A DNA stretch of 64,000 bases. It comes from Heloderma charlesbogerti. Taxonomy: Eukaryota > Chordata > Lepidosauria > Squamata > Helodermatidae. Location: positions 124,001 through 188,000 of the forward strand of contig JANEZZ010001476.1 in assembly GCA_026122225.1 (NCBI GenBank), read 5' to 3'. Every line of letters starts with the position of its first letter. The stretch's first letter is position 1. The notes beneath the pieces are model-generated. The model searched no databases. It saw only the letters and a list, made by a program, of their open reading frames with translations, and was not told the DNA's origin. Shown here piece by piece: positions 21,851 to 31,371 of this stretch. Both the position numbers and the translations under genes were made by a program.

Positions 21851-22240
21851 TCATTTCATTTCATTTCATTTCATTCATTTGTTGTATTTCTATTCTGCCC
21901 CATAACCGAAGCTCTCTGGGTGGTTCACTTAAAAAACTAAACAAAAAACAACAACATTAAAATACATTATATAAAGTATAAAGCCATTCATGTAATGACA
22001 TAGAACCAATAGCACACATAACAAGAACATATATCTAAAACAATTTAAAACAATCAGCCAGAGACAATTTAAGGGACTCCTTCTATGTCTCCAAACACCT
22101 GAGAGAAGAGGGAAGTTTTAACCTGGCACTGAAAAGATGACAATGTTGGTGACAGGCGGGCCTCATCAGGGAGATTATTCCATAAATCGGGCAGGGGGGA
22201 CCACTGAGAAGGCCCTCTCCCATGTGGATTTCCATGATTT
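21851..22240 (-). mobile_element. L2-clade LINE 3' fragment, antisense
   Basis: Starts with a (TTTCA)n tract (tail region) and the antisense 'AGCTCTCTGGGTGGTTCAC' 3' UTR motif. It reaches the reverse complement of the RAFSV coding segment at about 22196-22215 (GAGAAGGCCCTCTCC) and the GGAATAAT-type LWNSLP segment just before it. Heavily mutated and 5'-truncated. Confidence 0.75.
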
Positions 22241-22562
22241 CATTTGCAGGTGGCTTCAGGTTGAGCAGAAGATTGGCAAGCAGAGGGGTTGTGTAACCTT
22301 TGCCTTGCCAGGAATCAGAGTGTTGATTCCAAACTTAGTCATGCTTACAGTAGAACCATGGCAATCAATGGGACCTAAGTTAGTTATGAGTTTGTTTGGA
22401 TCGAACACGGTGACTTCTACTCAGTTAATATTGAAATGAAACCACAATGTTCAGAGATGGTATACCTCTGAATAGCAATTGGGGGGCAGAGGATCAGTCT
22501 ATCTCCAACAAGCGATAGGGCATGTATCACAACGTCATAATGATGCTCTCACAACATTGTGG

Positions 22563-22803
22563 CAGACAGTGTGGTGTAGTGGCTAGAGTGCTGGACTGGG
22601 AGCAGGGAGATCTGGGTTCTAGTCCCCACTCAGCCATGGAAGCTCACTGGGTGACTCTGGGCCAGTCACAAACTCTCAGATCAACCTACCTCACAGGGTT
22701 GCTGTTGTGAGGATAAAATGGAGGAGGAGGTTTATATATGCCGCCTTGAGTTCCTTGGAGGAAAAAAAGTGGGATATAAATAAATGTAATAAATAAAAAT
22801 AAT
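22563..22803 (+). mobile_element. tRNA-derived CORE/MIR-like SINE
   Basis: Starts with a tRNA-like head (GTGGTGTAGTGGCTAGAGTGC), has a pol III B box, then the conserved central block (AAGCTCACTGGGTGACTCTGG, GGCCAGTCAC, CTACCTCACAGGGTTG). It ends with an L2-like tail, GCCGCCTTGAG...GGGATATAAATAAATG followed by AATAAATAAA. This layout is that of MIR/CORE-type SINEs of reptiles, mobilised by L2-clade LINEs through the shared tail. Transcribed by RNA polymerase III when active. Head and tail are both well preserved here. Confidence 0.88.
22615..22625 (+). promoter_or_regulatory. RNA polymerase III B box of the SINE
   Basis: GGTTCTAGTCC fits the B-box consensus GGTTCRANNCC with one difference. 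An A-box-like stretch lies about 30 bases upstream (around 22577-22590). Confidence 0.7.
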
Positions 22804-24057
22804 TGCATTCTGTGATTTTGTGATATTTAAAAACAAAATGCACAGGTTTTTATTTTATTTCATTTTATTGGTATTGCATGTGTTCCCTCCTAAAATATGC
22901 ATTTCCCTCCAAAATATGCATTTTCCTAAAATACACATCCTTGTATGTATATCTCTCTAAAATATGCATTTCCATGCAGTTTTTGAGCTGAGAACTGCAT
23001 TGCAAGATTCAGAGAAGGGTGCAGTCCAAAGGATAACTGCACTCCTATCCATGTATTACATCTGGGAAGTGTGAAAGAAGTTGATTTGCATAAAAAAATG
23101 CAGTCCATACAAAATTCTCCAACATCCCTCCCTCTGAATATGAATTGTTTGGAGCCAACAATGGGGGAGGTCTCATTTCTTCATGACCTGATCTCAGATT
23201 TCCCCAAAGCATCTGGCTGACTCTTGTTGGAAACAGATTACCACTGCAGGAGAACCCTTGACCTGATCCAACAGGATTCATCTTATGATCCTGAGTTCCT
23301 CATTTTTCAAAACTCCACATCCGTGAGATCTCGGTGACAATAGGATTTTTACTTGCAAAATTTCCTGGTTTCTGTTGGACAATTCAACAATCAACCAAGG
23401 ATCTAGTAGGAGCAAGGGCTCATTTTGGCAGAACACTTTCATAACTACAGTCACAATGTGGATCAATTAATTTCTTTAAGCTTTCATACACAGTCGGATT
23501 GCAGTAGGATTTGGACCTCAGTTGACTACCAACAGGTAAAGCCACTATTGTCATGTGCTCTAATTTCAAGTACAGTAAGATGTGCTTTCTCACATGTCTT
23601 ACTACAATTTTATTAAAATGCAAAGTTTATTGTGTTTTGCTTTTCCACCTTTTGTTTACACAGAAAGATGAAGGAGCTAATAAGATTTACCATTCTGAGT
23701 GTGGTCAGGGAGAGTTTATGCCAAAATAAATTTAACAGTCTCTGATGACTTTGTGTGGAGCAGTGGGGAGCAGGGGGCATATTGAAGCAGAAGTTCAAAA
23801 AAAGTAATGAGAGGTAGATCTACAGTAGAGTAGACACCAAGATTTTGCCTCAAGAAAACTTCAAGGTGAATTTTAAGATTCCTCCTCAGACAAAGCATCT
23901 GAGGAAATATGAGGGGAGCCAAAGCACTCTAAATGACTATGATGATAATGACGAGGATGTTGACTGAATTTGTTGGTCACCTTCCTACAGAATAGAACAG
24001 AGATTCACAGAAAGGCATTTCACAGCCATTATATATTTGACAGCTTTGCATATCTAT

Positions 24058-24061
<4 letters not shown>
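22804..24061. other. Unassigned sequence
   Basis: No gene recognised. The 22830-23000 part repeats AAAATATGCATTT words three times and looks like a degraded short element without definable ends. Confidence 0.35.

Positions 24062-24114
<53 letters not shown>
24062..24114. repeat. (AT)n microsatellite
   Basis: About 26 uninterrupted AT units running into a short (CA)n. Confidence 0.95.
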
Positions 24115-24123
<9 letters not shown>

Positions 24124-24207
24124 GCCAAATGTACACAAGATATAAAGCACTGAATTAAATCAGCAAAACAAGCAAACAGCAGCAGCTCAAACTTTGGAGG
24201 AAACTGT

Positions 24208-24246
24208 CTCTATCTATCTATCTATCTATCTATCTATCATCTATCT
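24208..24246 (+). repeat. (TATC)n microsatellite
   Basis: About nine tandem TATC units. Confidence 0.95.
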
Positions 24247-24564
24247 TGGTTGAAGGAGAATAGAGATGTTTGTTGACAAGATGTTTATTTGACAAAGTAT
24301 TTTAATGGAGTGGGTGCCACCTCTATATAAGCCCTGCTTGGTATCCCTGTTGATTCCTTCTCTGGGAAACAATGTGCACGTGCAACTTAGTGTTTCCTGA
24401 TCTCAAGGTTGGGGGGGGGGATTCAAGAGAAGGCATTCCTAAGGTAGGGAAAATATAGTTTTAAAGTAATATGGATGTTATGGGGAGGGGATCCAGATTG
24501 AGAAAGTTTTATATTAGGATTTGAATGCTTCCTGATCTCCACTGCATTCCTAATCCACTGTGAT

Positions 24565-25089
24565 TAGGAATCCTGGAGAAATCTGCCATGGACTCAAATG
24601 AGGCCAGATTCCAAAGGATCCAGCCTCCGGAGTCCATGGCAGACCAACCACACTCATCCCTGGGTTTGGACAAGTTCCCTCTAGGAGATCTTCAGCTTTC
24701 TATAAAACACAATACGCTAATGGTGGCTGCCATTAGCTTATCGCAGGAAAGTTTCAGCCATAAAAGGCATATTGTATGCTATTTGTGGCCAGTAAAGCAC
24801 TTAATTTACCTAAATACAACTATAAAAATCTGCAATTTAGGTAAAAGTAAGTGCTTTCTGGCTGCAAATGGCATACAATATGCCATGTATGGCTTTAATT
24901 TTCCCACGATAGGCTAATGGCAGCTGTCCTTACAGTATTGTGTTTTACAGGAAGCCACAGAGCTTGTCCCCCAACTCTGGCGAATGCAGCAGGGCTTCAA
25001 AGGACTCTGCAGGGCCGAAGCAGCCTGAATTGCCCTGCAATGGACCCCTCCTAGGACTGAACAGTGGGGGGTTCATACATACATCCCTA
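24565..25089 (+). mobile_element. hAT-like element with its own nested palindrome (family C)
   Basis: Starts TAGGAATCCTGGAGAAATC and ends TCATACATACATCCCTA, flanked by perfect 8-bp duplications ACTGTGAT (24557-24564 and 25090-25097). Its ends resemble those of the larger nested-palindrome elements, but the core (24704-24946) is a different sequence. It lacks the GTAAGT motif near its right end. No protein-coding capacity. Confidence 0.85.
24704..24946. repeat. Nested palindrome core of family C element
   Basis: A 243-bp imperfect palindrome centred at 24825. Outer arms AAAACACAATAC (24704-24715) and GTATTGTGTTTT (24935-24946); inner arms TTACCTAAAT (24806-24815) and ATTTAGGTAA (24835-24844). 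Each arm itself contains small complete palindromes such as GCTAATGG-CCATTAGC and GGCATATTGTATGC, so the structure is palindromes within a palindrome. Confidence 0.85.
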
Positions 25090-25446
25090 ACTGTGATGTA
25101 CATGAGGACACAGGGAACTTTCCACATCCCCCTGTCCCACATTTTTATTGAATGTTAAAATAGCAACGCAAACCTCAAGATCAAGGTGCGCAAAATGGAA
25201 CAGGGTATTGGATCAGCTTCCCATCATGGAGTGATCAATAATATGTCCATAATATTTGGATTTCATTCAATCTATTATATAATGAAGAACATTACAAAAC
25301 CCCAGCTCTGATGGATCAGATGCAAGGTCCACCTCGTCCAGCATCCTGTTTCCAACAGCAGCCATTGAGGTGCTTCTGGGAAGCCCAACAACAACGAAGT
25401 TCCCTAGTAGGGATGTGCAAATCAGCCAAGCTCAAGCTCACCCAGG

Positions 25447-25683
25447 TCCTCCAAATAACTGCTGTTATGCTGCCTACTGCTAACATGTATGGTATAAGAC
25501 CCATTGTACTCCATGGCTCTGGGTTCAGAGAAGCTATCTGATCCAACCATTCGGTGTGCCTGTGTGCTGTAAATTACTCAATAAAGTCTCCTTGTAAGTA
25601 AACCTTTGAGTTTGATGTATCACTATCTTGGCACTTCTAACCTAAGGGTTCAACGCCCATGGCCAGGGCAACACAAGCTGTAA
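25447..25683 (+). mobile_element. Putative LTR (R-U5-like), copy 2
   Basis: Aligns with 21040-21243 in the same orientation: GCTAACATGTATGGTAT, CCATGGCTCTGGGTTCAGAG, ACTCAATAAAGTCTCCTTG and a GCCCA...GCCAGG end. Only the R-U5-like part is obvious; the left part differs. No coding sequence attached. Confidence 0.5.
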
Positions 25684-25879
25684 GAGCCATAAGTTAATTA
25701 TATGATATGTGAAGAAGTAATTTCTGTTGTCCTTCCTGAATCTATGGTGAATCAATTTCATTGGGTGACTGTGAGTTCTGTGCATGATGCAGAGAGAAAA
25801 AGCTATCTATTCACTTTCTCCACACCATGCATAGTTTTGTAGATCTCTCTAACATTGCTGTTGGTTATCTTAAGGAACA

Positions 25880-26055
25880 GGTGACTTGTTACTTTAGATT
25901 CCTAATGCATTCAGATTTGTAAAATTACAAGTTCTTTCTCTCCTAAATATGAAGAGCTATGCAAATTTTGGTAATTTTTTTAATCAAAAAAATGAACTGA
26001 AAAAAATTCTCACCCATCTCCGCCATACAAAATAGGTGCACCTATTCCCAGTATG
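25880..26055 (+). repeat. Repeat 'P', copy 2, left part (split by a solo LTR)
   Basis: Contains AAGTTCTTTCTCTCC, TTTTGGTAA and ATAGGTGCACCTATTCCCAG, which match the first half of the P copy at 50045-50513. The copy resumes at 27527 with GCATGGAGAGGACCATG. Joined across the insertion the two parts are colinear with copy 3. Left boundary approximate. Confidence 0.6.
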
Positions 26056-27526
26056 TGTCAGGGGTAGGGATGTACAAAAGTCACTTAACTTTAACAAAAT
26101 TTGATTCATGGGGAGGAGGAGGCGCTCTGTCCCTCCCCCCCAAATTCTGGCCGGGGGGGAGGTGCTACATCCCTCCCCCCCAAAATTCTGGCTGGGGGGG
26201 AGGCACTCCATCCCTCCCCCCCCGAATCCTGGCCGGCCAGGCCGGCAAATGGCGGCGGCCATAGCCGCTGCCGTTTGCATCCCTGCAGTCAGCCATGATA
26301 GGCTACGTAAATGTTTACGTAGCCTATCACGGCTGAGTAAAAAAAAAATAAAGCGTGTACACAAATGGCGGCGCCCATGGGCGTTCCTTATTTTGGCACA
26401 TCTAGTCTACATAAACATTTACCTAGACTACAGTGAAAATAAGGGGAATGCAAATAGCGTAGCGTCTATGCTATTTGCGTTCCCCTTATTTTCGCCGTAG
26501 TCTACGTAAATGTTTATGTAGACTAGACATGCCAAAATAAGGAATGCAAATGGCGGCGCCCATGGGCGCCGCCATTTGTGTACGCGCGGGGTATGCGCGG
26601 GGTTTTTTTTTTTTTTACTCAGCTGTGATAGGCTACATAAACATTTACATAGCCTATCATGATATTTTTTAAAAATCTAGCTGTGATAGGCTACGTAAAT
26701 CTTTACGTAGCCTATCACATTATTTTGTTGTTTTTGTTTTTTTTACTGGAAATGGCGGTGGTGGCAGCCGGTCGGAAGCCGAACCACCGCCAAACCACCG
26801 CTGAACCGCCGCTGGAGCTGCCGCTGCCAGGAGGATTCGCCAAAGGTAAGTCCCATCCCGGGGGGGGGGCAGACCGTTTCGCCATCAATTTCAGGGTGCC
26901 GAATGCCCTGGTATTCGGCCTCTCCGAGATTCGTGGTGAAATTCTCTGACATCAGGGGTGTTTCTGAGCACAGGGAGTGGGAGGTTAGTTCAGATTCTGA
27001 AGAGGAACCACCAGACATGGGAGAGGCATGTTCCCAGGCTGTTCCAGTTTCAAAGGTCCAGCTGGTGGTGGTTGAGGAGGAGGGTCCCTTTTCACACACC
27101 CCCATGAGGGATAGCAAACAGGGGGAGGAGGGGTTTGGGGAATCTGATTTAATAGATGCCAGGTGCAGGCACAGAGAAAAGAGGGAGAAGGCGGGGGCAG
27201 AACTTAGAAGGTCAGCTTGATTGGCCTTGTGTGAAAGGCTGCACTCAGATGCCTCATGAGAGAGAGAGAGAGAGAGAGTGAGAGAGAGAACTCCCCCATC
27301 CCTTAACTTATGCTAATGAGAACACCTCCCTTTCAAATGGTGAGCAACTGTCTTAGCTACCTTTTGAAACCCCTGAAGGCATTTCCTTGTAGAAGGAGAG
27401 TCACTGAGAATTTGCATCTGCATGACCCTGTGAAGTAATGGATTAAAGCTGTAGACTGAAGCCTCTTGTCTGTGTGTGTTTCGGTGTTGGGAGCTAAGTG
27501 GGGGCAAAAGGAAACCTGACCTGACA
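26056..27526 (+). mobile_element. Solo LTR A, interrupted by a nested-palindrome element
   Basis: LTR-type ends TGTCAGG (26056-26062) and CCTGACA (27520-27526) are perfect 7-bp inverted repeats of the TG...CA form. Flanks GTATG (26051-26055) and GCATG (27527-27531) match at 4 of 5 positions, like a 5-bp integrase duplication. It is homologous to the minus-strand copy at 35985-37391 along its length. An ATTAAA lies near 27440 with GT-rich sequence downstream. Without the inserted element it is about 580 bp. No internal retroelement genes flank it, so it is a solo LTR left by recombination. A (GA)n run is at 27258-27291. Confidence 0.8.
26065..26950 (-). mobile_element. Nested-palindrome hAT-like element, copy 7 (beta type)
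   Basis: Starts TAGGGATGTACAAAAGTCAC. The left flank GTCAGGGG (26057-26064) reappears partly at the right end (CAGGGG after TCTCTGACAT), as if the last few bases of the element and of the duplication were deleted. Three GC-rich units of about 43 bp lie at 26108-26240 and hairpins at about 26287-26715 (centre near 26464). The right-hand donor-like motif AAAG|GTAAGT is at 26846-26851. The left one is altered to GTTAAGT. It sits 9 bases inside the LTR. Non-coding. Confidence 0.82.
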
Positions 27527-27818
27527 GCATGGAGAGGACCATGCTGTAACTGCCTGCCATGTAGATTTTAAGGATAAGGAGCCTGTCAGAAAAACAAGAT
27601 GCCAACTCTAGGTCAGCACTAACATGGTTGAATACACAGGGATTCAGATCCAGGCTTTTAAGATCGAAGCACTCAAAGTCATGGGCCTGAACTGGTCAAT
27701 TTTGGTTTCTCCCAAATTCAGATTTCTTAAGCTTTGTGACCTGAATATGGAGGACTGTGCAGATTTTGGTAAATTCTGATAAAACCTGAACTGAAACAAA
27801 ATTCTCACACATCCCTAG
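27527..27818 (+). repeat. Repeat 'P', copy 2, right part
   Basis: GCATGGAGAGGACCATG, CCTGCCATGTAG, TGAATACA-GGATTCAGA and TTTTGGTAAATTCTGATAAAA...CTCACACATCCCTA follow the order seen at 50225-50513 and 17470-17866. It completes the copy begun at 25880. Confidence 0.65.
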
Positions 27819-27886
27819 TCATCTTGTCTTTTTGTTTTTGTTTTACTCCTGAAATACAAAGCCCTAAATGCTTTGCCATTCCTTTC

Positions 27887-27976
27887 AGATAAGTGCACCT
27901 GCGACGAGTAACTTCTTGCTTCATCTGACTAAGATAAGTGCACCTGAGACGAGTAACTACTTGCTTCATTTCCCAA
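27887..27976 (+). repeat. 45-bp tandem duplication
   Basis: AGATAAGTGCACCTG-GAC-GAGTAACT starts at 27887 and again at 27932 with only a few differences (for example GCGACG versus GAGACG). A single local duplication of 45 bp. Confidence 0.85.
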
Positions 27977-28762
27977 ACTTGAATGGGGGTATCTGAGATT
28001 CATCAGGTCAAGAGAGCATACAATGACTTTAAGGACAGACCCCACTCAGTGATAGATTTGCAAATCTTTACCAAGTGTTAAGGGCTTCTAGAATTAATGT
28101 ATGGCCGGGCAGTGGTCCAGGAAACCTGTCTCGAGCCAGACAACACACAGATATGATGTTAAAGAATGTACATTTATTGCTCAAATGGTCTAAGAGAATA
28201 AGCTTTAGCTAAAATGAGGCAGAATTCAAACAACCCTAAATACATACAAATTATAATCACTAAGAGTATAATGAAAATAATAGCAAGCATATTGTTAACA
28301 TAGTAAAACCTAGGTTCCTCTCATTCTATCAGTCAATATCAAATTTCATATTTACCTAAATGGAAGGCATGGTGAGAGAAGCCAGCCTGAACCCTTATGG
28401 CAGGTTTCTCATTCTCCCAGGATCTGTCTCCCAAACAAATCAAGCCCTGGTCTTTTATAATTCCCATGATGCTGATGACTTCATCCTTAGTTTCAGGCCT
28501 GGTCTTACCACTATTCCCATTGTTCTCATTGTAAATAGGCTTGCTATTGACACCAGTAATACCTAGACAAAGGTATCCCTGCTAAACTGAGCACCTTGCT
28601 GCTTCCAGTACCTAAGCACTTCTAGCAGCCTTCCTTCAGTTCCAAGAATATATTCCATTACTCATAGTTATCTCACAACACACACACACATGGAATAATC
28701 ACACCTAGAAAATACAATACATTCTTCTCAATTCCACACAATACAATGCATATTCCACTACA
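27977..28762. other. Unassigned sequence, possible antisense LTR relic
   Basis: No gene recognised. On the minus strand 28160-28185 reads GCAATAAATGTAC, a polyadenylation-type signal, within sequence of retroelement-like composition. I found no second copy or LTR ends. A short (CA)n is at about 28678-28690. Confidence 0.3.
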
Positions 28763-29192
28763 CACCATTTGCGTCACTGTTTTTTGATGTGATACGCTGC
28801 ACAAATATTTGTGTAGCCTATTGCGTGAACAAGGACGCAGATGGCGTAGTGGATGCCATTTGCAGCCATAAAGCTGGTAGATTAACATAAATGGCTGCAT
28901 TTAAGCTAATCTACCAGCTTTATGGCCACAAATGGCATCCACTATGCCATTTGCGTCCAGAGACTTACTTAGCACAGTGATACGGCATAAATGGCTACCA
29001 GCCGTATCGACGTTCACCAGTGATGTGGAGCAGGTGGCTGGCTCCACAGGATCGATGCAGAGATGGATCCAACCTGGATGGATTCTGGGGGGAGGCAGAA
29101 GTGAGTGCTCCATTCCACCACAGGCCCCAATGGGGCCGGATTCTTGGAATACGGGCTCATTGGGTCCGTGGCGGAATTCTCCCCCATCCCTA
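28763..29192 (-). mobile_element. hAT-like palindromic element inserted at a CR1 (left end lost)
   Basis: The right end is a family 'A' terminus, GCGGAATTCTCCCCCATCCCTA, ending at 29192 exactly where CR1 sequence resumes. The core is a long palindrome with arms 28833-28884 and 28907-28958 (GGACGCAGATGGCGTAGTGG pairing with CCACTATGCCATTTGCGTCC). A GATACGGC/GCCGTATC hairpin at about 28979-29008 and a TGTGATACGC/TAGCCTATTGCG hairpin at about 28789-28825 flank it. The left terminus and its target duplication are missing. Non-coding. Confidence 0.75.
28833..28958. repeat. 126-bp palindrome, two arms of 52 bases
   Basis: Arms 28833-28884 and 28907-28958 pair almost throughout, with a 22-base loop. 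Within each arm sit smaller self-complementary words (ATGGCGTAGTGGATGCCAT, AAGCTGGTAGATTA). Folded RNA from this site would be a long hairpin. Confidence 0.85.
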
Positions 29193-29720
29193 GTGCTGAG
29201 TAGAGAGGAACTAGAACTTCATGGGATTTGGAAGCTATACTTCTATTAATGCATACCAAAATAACATTTGCCTTTTTTGCAGACACATCACATAGTTGGT
29301 TTATATTCAGCTTGTGATCTACAACAATTCCAAGATCCTTCTCGCTTGTAGTACTGTTGAGCCAGCTATCCCCCATCTTGTAGCTGTGCATTTGTTTTCT
29401 TTTTCCTAGGTGCAGAACTTGGCATTTATCCCTATTAAAGTTCATTCTGCTGTTTTCTGCCCAGTGCCCCAGCCTATCAAGATCACTTTGAATTTTGTTT
29501 CTGTCTTCCAGGGCATTAGCTATCCCACCCAATTTTGTGTCATCTGCAAATTTGATCAGCAGTCCCTGCACCTCCTCCTCCAAGTCTTTCATAAAAATGT
29601 TGAAGAGCACTGGGCCCAGGTACCCCACTCGTTACCTCTCCCCAGTTTGAGAAGGTCCCATTGATAAGCACTCTTTGAGTCCGATTCTGTAGCCAACTGT
29701 GGATCCACCGGATCCACTGC
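29193..29720 (-). pseudogene. CR1 LINE reverse transcriptase, 3' part
   Basis: On the minus strand the translation gives TSGVPxG and then a frameshifted GPVLFNIFMKDLEEEV, LLIKFADDTKLGG, the FADD catalytic motif, and the downstream CR1 blocks QSDLDRLGHWAENSRMNFNRDKCQVLHLGK and TTSEKDLGIVVDHKLN. It ends in VLVPLYSAL, where the hAT-like element cuts it off at 29192. CR1 normally carries an AP endonuclease and reverse transcriptase and copies its RNA at a nicked target. This copy is broken by two insertions and by frameshifts around the GVPQGS motif. Confidence 0.88.
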
Positions 29721-29732
29721 AGCTCTCTCATT

Positions 29733-31208
29733 ATGAGCTGCAGAGAGAGACTGGGTGAGGGGGCCAAGGCGGTGGTGAACGCCTCCCTTGAGGAGGGAGT
29801 GATGCCATCAGCCCTCAAGGAGGCAGTGATAAGACCGCTCTTAAAGAAGCCCTCCTTGGATCCTCAAGTTCTGAACAACTTTCGCCCAGTCTCAAATCTG
29901 CCATTTTTGGGCAAGGTGATTGAGAGGGTGGTGGCGGTGCAGTTGAAGGCACACTTGGAAGAAACTGATTATCTAGACCCATTTCAGTCAGGCTTCAGGC
30001 CTGGGCATGGGACAGAAACGGCCATGGTCGCCTTGGTGGATGATATGAGGAGGGCTCTGGATAGGGGTGAATGCTCCTTCCTTGTTCTCCTCGACCTCTC
30101 AGTGGCTTTTGATACCGTTGACCACGGTATCCTCCTGGACCGCCTGGAGGGGTTGGGCATTGGGGACACTGTATTGCGGTGGTTCCGGTCCTTCCTCTCC
30201 AGCAGGTACCAGAGGGTAGCACTGGGAGAGGAGGTTTCGGACCCGTGGCCACTCACTTGTGGGGTGCCACAGGGTTCCATCCTCTCCCCGATGCTATTTA
30301 ACATCTATGTGAAGCCACTGGGGGCTATCATCAGGAGGTTTGGGGTGCAGTGTCATCAATATGCGGATGACACGCAGCTCTACCTCTCATTCAAATCTTC
30401 ACCAAGGTTGGCCGTAGAATCCCTGTCCAAATGTCTGGAGATGGTGAGTGGCTGGATGGGGAGGAATAGGCTGAAGCTGAACCCTGACAAGACCGAGGTA
30501 CTTTTGGTGGGAGACAAGAGGAGGCTGGGGGATGTTAACCTGGTGTTGAATGGGGTACAGCTACCCTTGAAAGACCAGGTCCGCAGCCTGGGGGTCATTT
30601 TGGACTCCCAGCTGTCCATGGAGGCTCAGGTGTCAGCTGTGAGCCGGACAGCGCTGTATAAACTCCATCTGATACGGCGGCTGTGCCCCTTCCTTCCCGA
30701 CCATCCGCTCCCATCGGTAGTACATGCCCTGGTCTCCTCTCGTTTAGACTACTGTAATGCACTCTACGTGGGGTTACCCTTGAAGACGGTTTGGAAACTG
30801 CAGCTGGTACAGAACGCGGCGGCTCGCCTGATTAAAGGCAGCCGCCGGCGAGATCACATCACTCCAGTGCTGAAGGAGTTGCACTGGTTACCAGTTGTTT
30901 TCCGGGCCAAATTCAAGGTGTTGGTTTTGACCTTTAAAACCCTATATGGTTCCGGCCCAGCCTATCTTAAAGAGCGCCTCCAGCAACACCAGACAGGCCG
31001 CTTAACAAGATCAGCCTCAGATGGCCTTCTCTCTGTCCCATCAGCCAGAACAGCTAGACTGGTGGGGATGAGGGAGAGGGCCTTCTCTGTGATGGCCCCC
31101 ACTCTGTGGAACTCCCTCCCTAGGGAACTCCGTCATGCCCCCTCTTTAATGAGCTTCCGTCGTGCATTAAAAACGTGGTTGTTCAGGCAGGCATTTGGGG
31201 TGGGTTAG
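29733..31208 (+). CDS. L2-clade LINE reverse transcriptase (N-terminally truncated, open)
   Basis: A 491-residue open frame with the RT domain and C-terminus of an L2-type ORF2. IRPLLKKPSLDP is at residues 33-44, FRPVSNLPFLGKVIERVV at 50-67, FQSGFRPGHGTETA at 84-97 and motif A VLLDLSVAFDTVDH at 118-131. GVPQGSILSP is at 177-186, YADDTQLYL at 210-218 and LKLNPDKTEVL follows. The tail has RAFSVMAPTLWNSLPRELR. All three catalytic aspartates are present. The endonuclease is missing; its equivalent in this family is visible at 37860-38080. The first Met is at or near the insertion junction, so the true start lies upstream of the truncation. It cannot retrotranspose alone. Confidence 0.9.
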   Translation: MSCRERLGEGAKAVVNASLEEGVMPSALKEAVIRPLLKKPSLDPQVLNNFRPVSNLPFLGKVIERVVAVQLKAHLEETDYLDPFQSGFRPGHGTETAMVALVDDMRRALDRGECSFLVLLDLSVAFDTVDHGILLDRLEGLGIGDTVLRWFRSFLSSRYQRVALGEEVSDPWPLTCGVPQGSILSPMLFNIYVKPLGAIIRRFGVQCHQYADDTQLYLSFKSSPRLAVESLSKCLEMVSGWMGRNRLKLNPDKTEVLLVGDKRRLGDVNLVLNGVQLPLKDQVRSLGVILDSQLSMEAQVSAVSRTALYKLHLIRRLCPFLPDHPLPSVVHALVSSRLDYCNALYVGLPLKTVWKLQLVQNAAARLIKGSRRRDHITPVLKELHWLPVVFRAKFKVLVLTFKTLYGSGPAYLKERLQQHQTGRLTRSASDGLLSVPSARTARLVGMRERAFSVMAPTLWNSLPRELRHAPSLMSFRRALKTWLFRQAFGVG

Positions 31209-31319
31209 GGTATTTTAAAAAAAAAATTATGGTAAAATTTTATTGTTTTAAATTGTTTTATGGTGGGTTGTACATCACCCAGAGTGGCTGGGTGACCAGT
31301 CAGATGGGCGATTAATAAA

Positions 31320-31324
31320 TTTAA

Positions 31325-31367
<43 letters not shown>

Positions 31368-31370
31368 AAA
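31320..31370 (+). repeat. (AATA)n LINE tail
   Basis: About twelve AATA units forming the 3' end of the L2 insertion. Confidence 0.95.
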
Positions 31371-31371
31371 T

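Larger units (their letters stand above)
29721..31371 (+). mobile_element. L2-clade LINE, 5'-truncated, inserted into CR1
   Basis: Runs from inside the RT-domain N-terminus to a complete 3' end: stop at 31206-31208, a 3' UTR with TGTACATCACCCAGAGTGG, then an (AATA)n tail. It interrupts a minus-strand CR1 whose two halves lie at 29193-29720 and 31372-31556, so it is younger than the CR1. The tail matches the antisense fragment at 2517-2663. Its reading frame is uninterrupted and few other LINEs here are as intact. Confidence 0.9.

Noticed and set aside
22563..22640. Functional tRNA gene
   Set aside because: It has a B box and tRNA-like head, but no complete cloverleaf, and it continues into a SINE body and tail.
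23970..24158. 62-residue frame rich in Ile/Tyr
   Set aside because: It is the translation of an (AT)n microsatellite.
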